In this document: piece by piece, positions 22,011 to 23,903 of the stretch
Position numbering within the stretch: the first letter of the stretch is position 1
Layout: each line of letters opens with the position of its first letter
DNA from: JAFKKS01 sp039808325
Lineage (GTDB): Bacteria > Pseudomonadota > Alphaproteobacteria > Rhizobiales > Xanthobacteraceae
Assembly (NCBI GenBank): GCA_039808325.1
Contig: JBDHSU010000058.1
Location: 1-23,903 of the forward strand
Direction of reading: 5' to 3'
DNA: 23,903 nt
Notes under the pieces: generated by a model
Told to the model about the DNA's origin: nothing
Databases searched by the model: none
The model's input: only the letters and a program-made list of their open reading frames with translations
Program-made: the position numbers and the translations under genes

Positions 22011-23903
22011 TTACTTGCCCTTCTTGCCGAGCCGCTTGATCGCGGCGTCGAGCGGGCGCTCGCTGTCGCAGTATTGCGCCCACGCCTTCGATTTCTTGAG
22101 AAGCGCCGGCACGGTGCGCAGCGTGTAACGCCTCGGATCGAGGTCGGCGCGCACCTGTGCCCAGGTGAGCGGCATCGACACGGTGGCGTCCGGCCGTGCC
22201 CGTGGCGACAGCGGCGCGACCGCCGTCGCCGTGCGGTCGTTGCGCAGATAGTCGAGGAAGATGTGGCCGGTGCGCAGCTTCTTCGCCATGTTGACGACGT
22301 AGCGGTCGGGCTTGTCCGCCGCGAGCTGCTCGCACACGCCGCGCGCGAAGGCCTTGGCCGTCGGCCAATCGACGCCGCCCCGCTTCGCGGCGGCAAGCGG
22401 CGTGACGACGTGCAGCCCCTTGCCGCCGGTCGTTTTGCAGAAGGTCACGAGCCCGAGCGCCTCGAGGCGCTCACGCATCTCCTTCGCTGCCTCGACCACG
22501 GCGGAGAACGGCACGTCGGGGCCGGGATCGAGATCGAACACCAGCCGGCCCGGCACGTCCGGCTTGAACGGCTGGCAGTTCCACGGATGCAGTTCGAGCG
22601 CGGCGATCTGCGCCACCGCCGCCAGTCCTTCGACGCGGTCGATCTGCAGATACGGCTCGCGGTCGCCGGCGATGGTGACGAGTTCGAGGAGGTCGGACGT
22701 TCCCTTCATGGCGTGGCGCTGGAAAAACTGCTCGCCGCCGATTCCGTCCGGCGCCCGGACGATCGAGCACGGCCGCCCCTTGAGATGCGTGATCATCCAG
22801 TCGCCGACCGCCGCGAAATAGTCCGCGAGGTCGCGTTTCGTCACCGGCTCGCCGTCGCCCCCGTCCGGCCAGAGTGCCTTGTCGGGGTTCGACAGCGTGA
22901 CGCCCATCACGGTCGCGTCACCTGGTCTCTCGTTTCGCGCATTCGTGCGTTTCGCGGCGCGCGCCGTCGTCGGTTTGGGGACGTCGGTCCTCGTCGCCTT
23001 GGCTGGCATTTCGGCCTCCACATCTTGCGACGGCTTGTCCTCGCGCAGGCCCTTGAAGGCGGCTTGCCGTACCATGCCGGAGCCGGTCCACCCGGCGAAC
23101 GCGATCTCGGCGACGAGTTCCGGTTTCACCCAGGTGACGTTTGCGTCCTTCTTCGGCGCGCCCGCGCCACTGAAGGGTGACGTCTTGCTTTCGAGCGCCT
23201 TCAGGCGCGGACGAAGTTGTTTGAGCTTGGCCTGGCTGTAGCCGGTGCCGACGCGGCCGATATAGACGAGACGTTTGTCGCGGTGAACGCCGGCGAGAAG
23301 CGAGCGGAACTTGCCTTTCGTCGTCGTCCATCCGCCGATCACGACCTCGTGGCCGTTGTGGCATTTCGCTTTCGTCCAGGTGTCGCCGCGGCCGGAGCGG
23401 TAGGGCGCGGCAAGCTTCTTCGAGATGATGCCTTCCAGATTGAGCTGGCACGCCGATTCCCAGACGTCGCTGCCCTCGTTTTCGAAATGCTCGACATAGC
23501 GCAGGATCGCCGCGCTTTTCTTTGGCCGTCCCGCCAGCATCTCCTGCAAGCGCGCCTTGCGCTCGGACAACGGCTTCTGCCGCAGGTCCTCGTCACCGTC
23601 GAACAGGAGATCGAACGCGAAATAGATCAGGTCGTCGGTGCGGCCCTCCGACAACGCGGCTTGCAAGGTCGAGAAATCCGGCTCGCCCTTGTCGTTGAGC
23701 GCGGCGATCTCGCCGTCGATGATCGCGTCGGGCAGCGCGGCGGCGGCTCTCGCGATGGCGCCGAATTTCTCGGTCCAGTCGAGCCCTTTGCGCGTCTTGA
23801 GCGTGGCCTCGCCGTCGGCGACGCGAAGCTGGATGCGATAGCCGTCGAACTTGATCTCGTGCGCCCAGCCGGGGCCGCTGGGCGGCCGCTCGACCGATCG
23901 GCA
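22011..23903 (-). CDS. ligD: ATP-dependent DNA ligase D, ligase and polymerase domains (5' truncated by window edge)
   Basis: About 630 residues are visible; the frame is open to the right edge, so the N-terminus is missing. The first residues (RSVERPPSGPGWAHEIKFDG) include the ligase motif I, in which the lysine of EIKFDGYR is the AMP-accepting nucleophile; IDGEIAAL and YFAFDLLFDG are further nucleotidyltransferase motifs, and the OB-fold region contains GYSQAKLKQLRP. After a basic, low-complexity linker rich in K, R, T and A, the primase-polymerase domain starts GVTLSNPDKALWPDGGDGEP and has the catalytic FDLDPGP, TTGGKGLHVV and HIFLDYLRND. This is the repair ligase of bacterial non-homologous end joining, working with Ku. 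Ligase-then-polymerase order is as in rhizobial LigD proteins. A phosphoesterase domain, if any, lies outside the window, and no ku gene is in view. Confidence 0.94.
   Translation of the reverse strand, partial: CRSVERPPSGPGWAHEIKFDGYRIQLRVADGEATLKTRKGLDWTEKFGAIARAAAALPDAIIDGEIAALNDKGEPDFSTLQAALSEGRTDDLIYFAFDLLFDGDEDLRQKPLSERKARLQEMLAGRPKKSAAILRYVEHFENEGSDVWESACQLNLEGIISKKLAAPYRSGRGDTWTKAKCHNGHEVVIGGWTTTKGKFRSLLAGVHRDKRLVYIGRVGTGYSQAKLKQLRPRLKALESKTSPFSGAGAPKKDANVTWVKPELVAEIAFAGWTGSGMVRQAAFKGLREDKPSQDVEAEMPAKATRTDVPKPTTARAAKRTNARNERPGDATVMGVTLSNPDKALWPDGGDGEPVTKRDLADYFAAVGDWMITHLKGRPCSIVRAPDGIGGEQFFQRHAMKGTSDLLELVTIAGDREPYLQIDRVEGLAAVAQIAALELHPWNCQPFKPDVPGRLVFDLDPGPDVPFSAVVEAAKEMRERLEALGLVTFCKTTGGKGLHVVTPLAAAKRGGVDWPTAKAFARGVCEQLAADKPDRYVVNMAKKLRTGHIFLDYLRNDRTATAVAPLSPRARPDATVSMPLTWAQVRADLDPRRYTLRTVPALLKKSKAWAQYCDSERPLDAAIKRLGKKGK

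Overview
The window is GC-rich chromosomal DNA from an alphaproteobacterium, most likely a member of the Rhizobiales related to Bradyrhizobium, Xanthobacteraceae or similar soil lineages. The basis is high third-position GC, the dxs-tlyA-RNA methyltransferase gene order, the aroC-ribB pair with a degenerate C-terminal RibA-like domain, a LigD-type ligase, a DUF1194 protein, and many ABC importers with separate binding proteins. I place it by protein character only and cannot name a species. No tRNA, rRNA, IS element, integrase or CRISPR array is visible, and no transcription-factor gene lies in the window.

Layout. (1) 1-2768, plus strand: 3' end of dxs, then tlyA and a TrmA/RlmD-type Fe-S RNA methyltransferase that overlap slightly. 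(2) 2881-5633, minus strand: a cytoplasmic HtrA-like protein whose three catalytic residues all appear to be replaced, a secreted DUF1194/VWA-like protein and a secreted plant-type glutaminyl cyclase. (3) 5822-10278, plus strand: a NitT/TauT-type ABC importer (binding protein, permease, ATPase, second permease) followed by a MetE-like zinc transferase. (4) 10409-13542, plus strand: a crotonase-family hydratase, an HMG-CoA-lyase-family enzyme and an MmgE/PrpD enzyme. (5) 13709-18926, plus strand: a second ABC importer of the Fe3+/2-aminoethylphosphonate/polyamine type, with a fused double permease, two tandem paralogous binding proteins (one Tat-type, one Sec-type signal) and an ATPase. (6) 18970-23903, minus strand: ribB with a degenerate RibA domain, aroC, a flavodoxin-fold NAD(P)H oxidoreductase, and most of a LigD-type DNA ligase running off the right edge.

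How the genes may work together. Regions 3-5 read as an accessory uptake-and-catabolism block: two importers surround a MetE-like transferase and a hydratase-lyase-PrpD set that fits breakdown of a branched C5/C6 dicarboxyl-CoA (methylglutaconyl/HMG-CoA or itaconyl/citramalyl-CoA type). No CoA-transferase, CoA-ligase or regulator is present in the window, so the substrate is unknown. Region 6 has a flavin theme: RibB feeds riboflavin synthesis, chorismate synthase needs reduced FMN, and the next gene upstream is a probable FMN-binding reductase.

The observations most worth following are the catalytically dead HtrA-like protein, the Tat/Sec pair of duplicated binding proteins with a strong hairpin between them, the dyad-rich control region upstream of the second importer, and the orphan catabolic module. 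No intergenic gap exceeds 200 bases. I see no clear case for a wholly new defence or mobile system.
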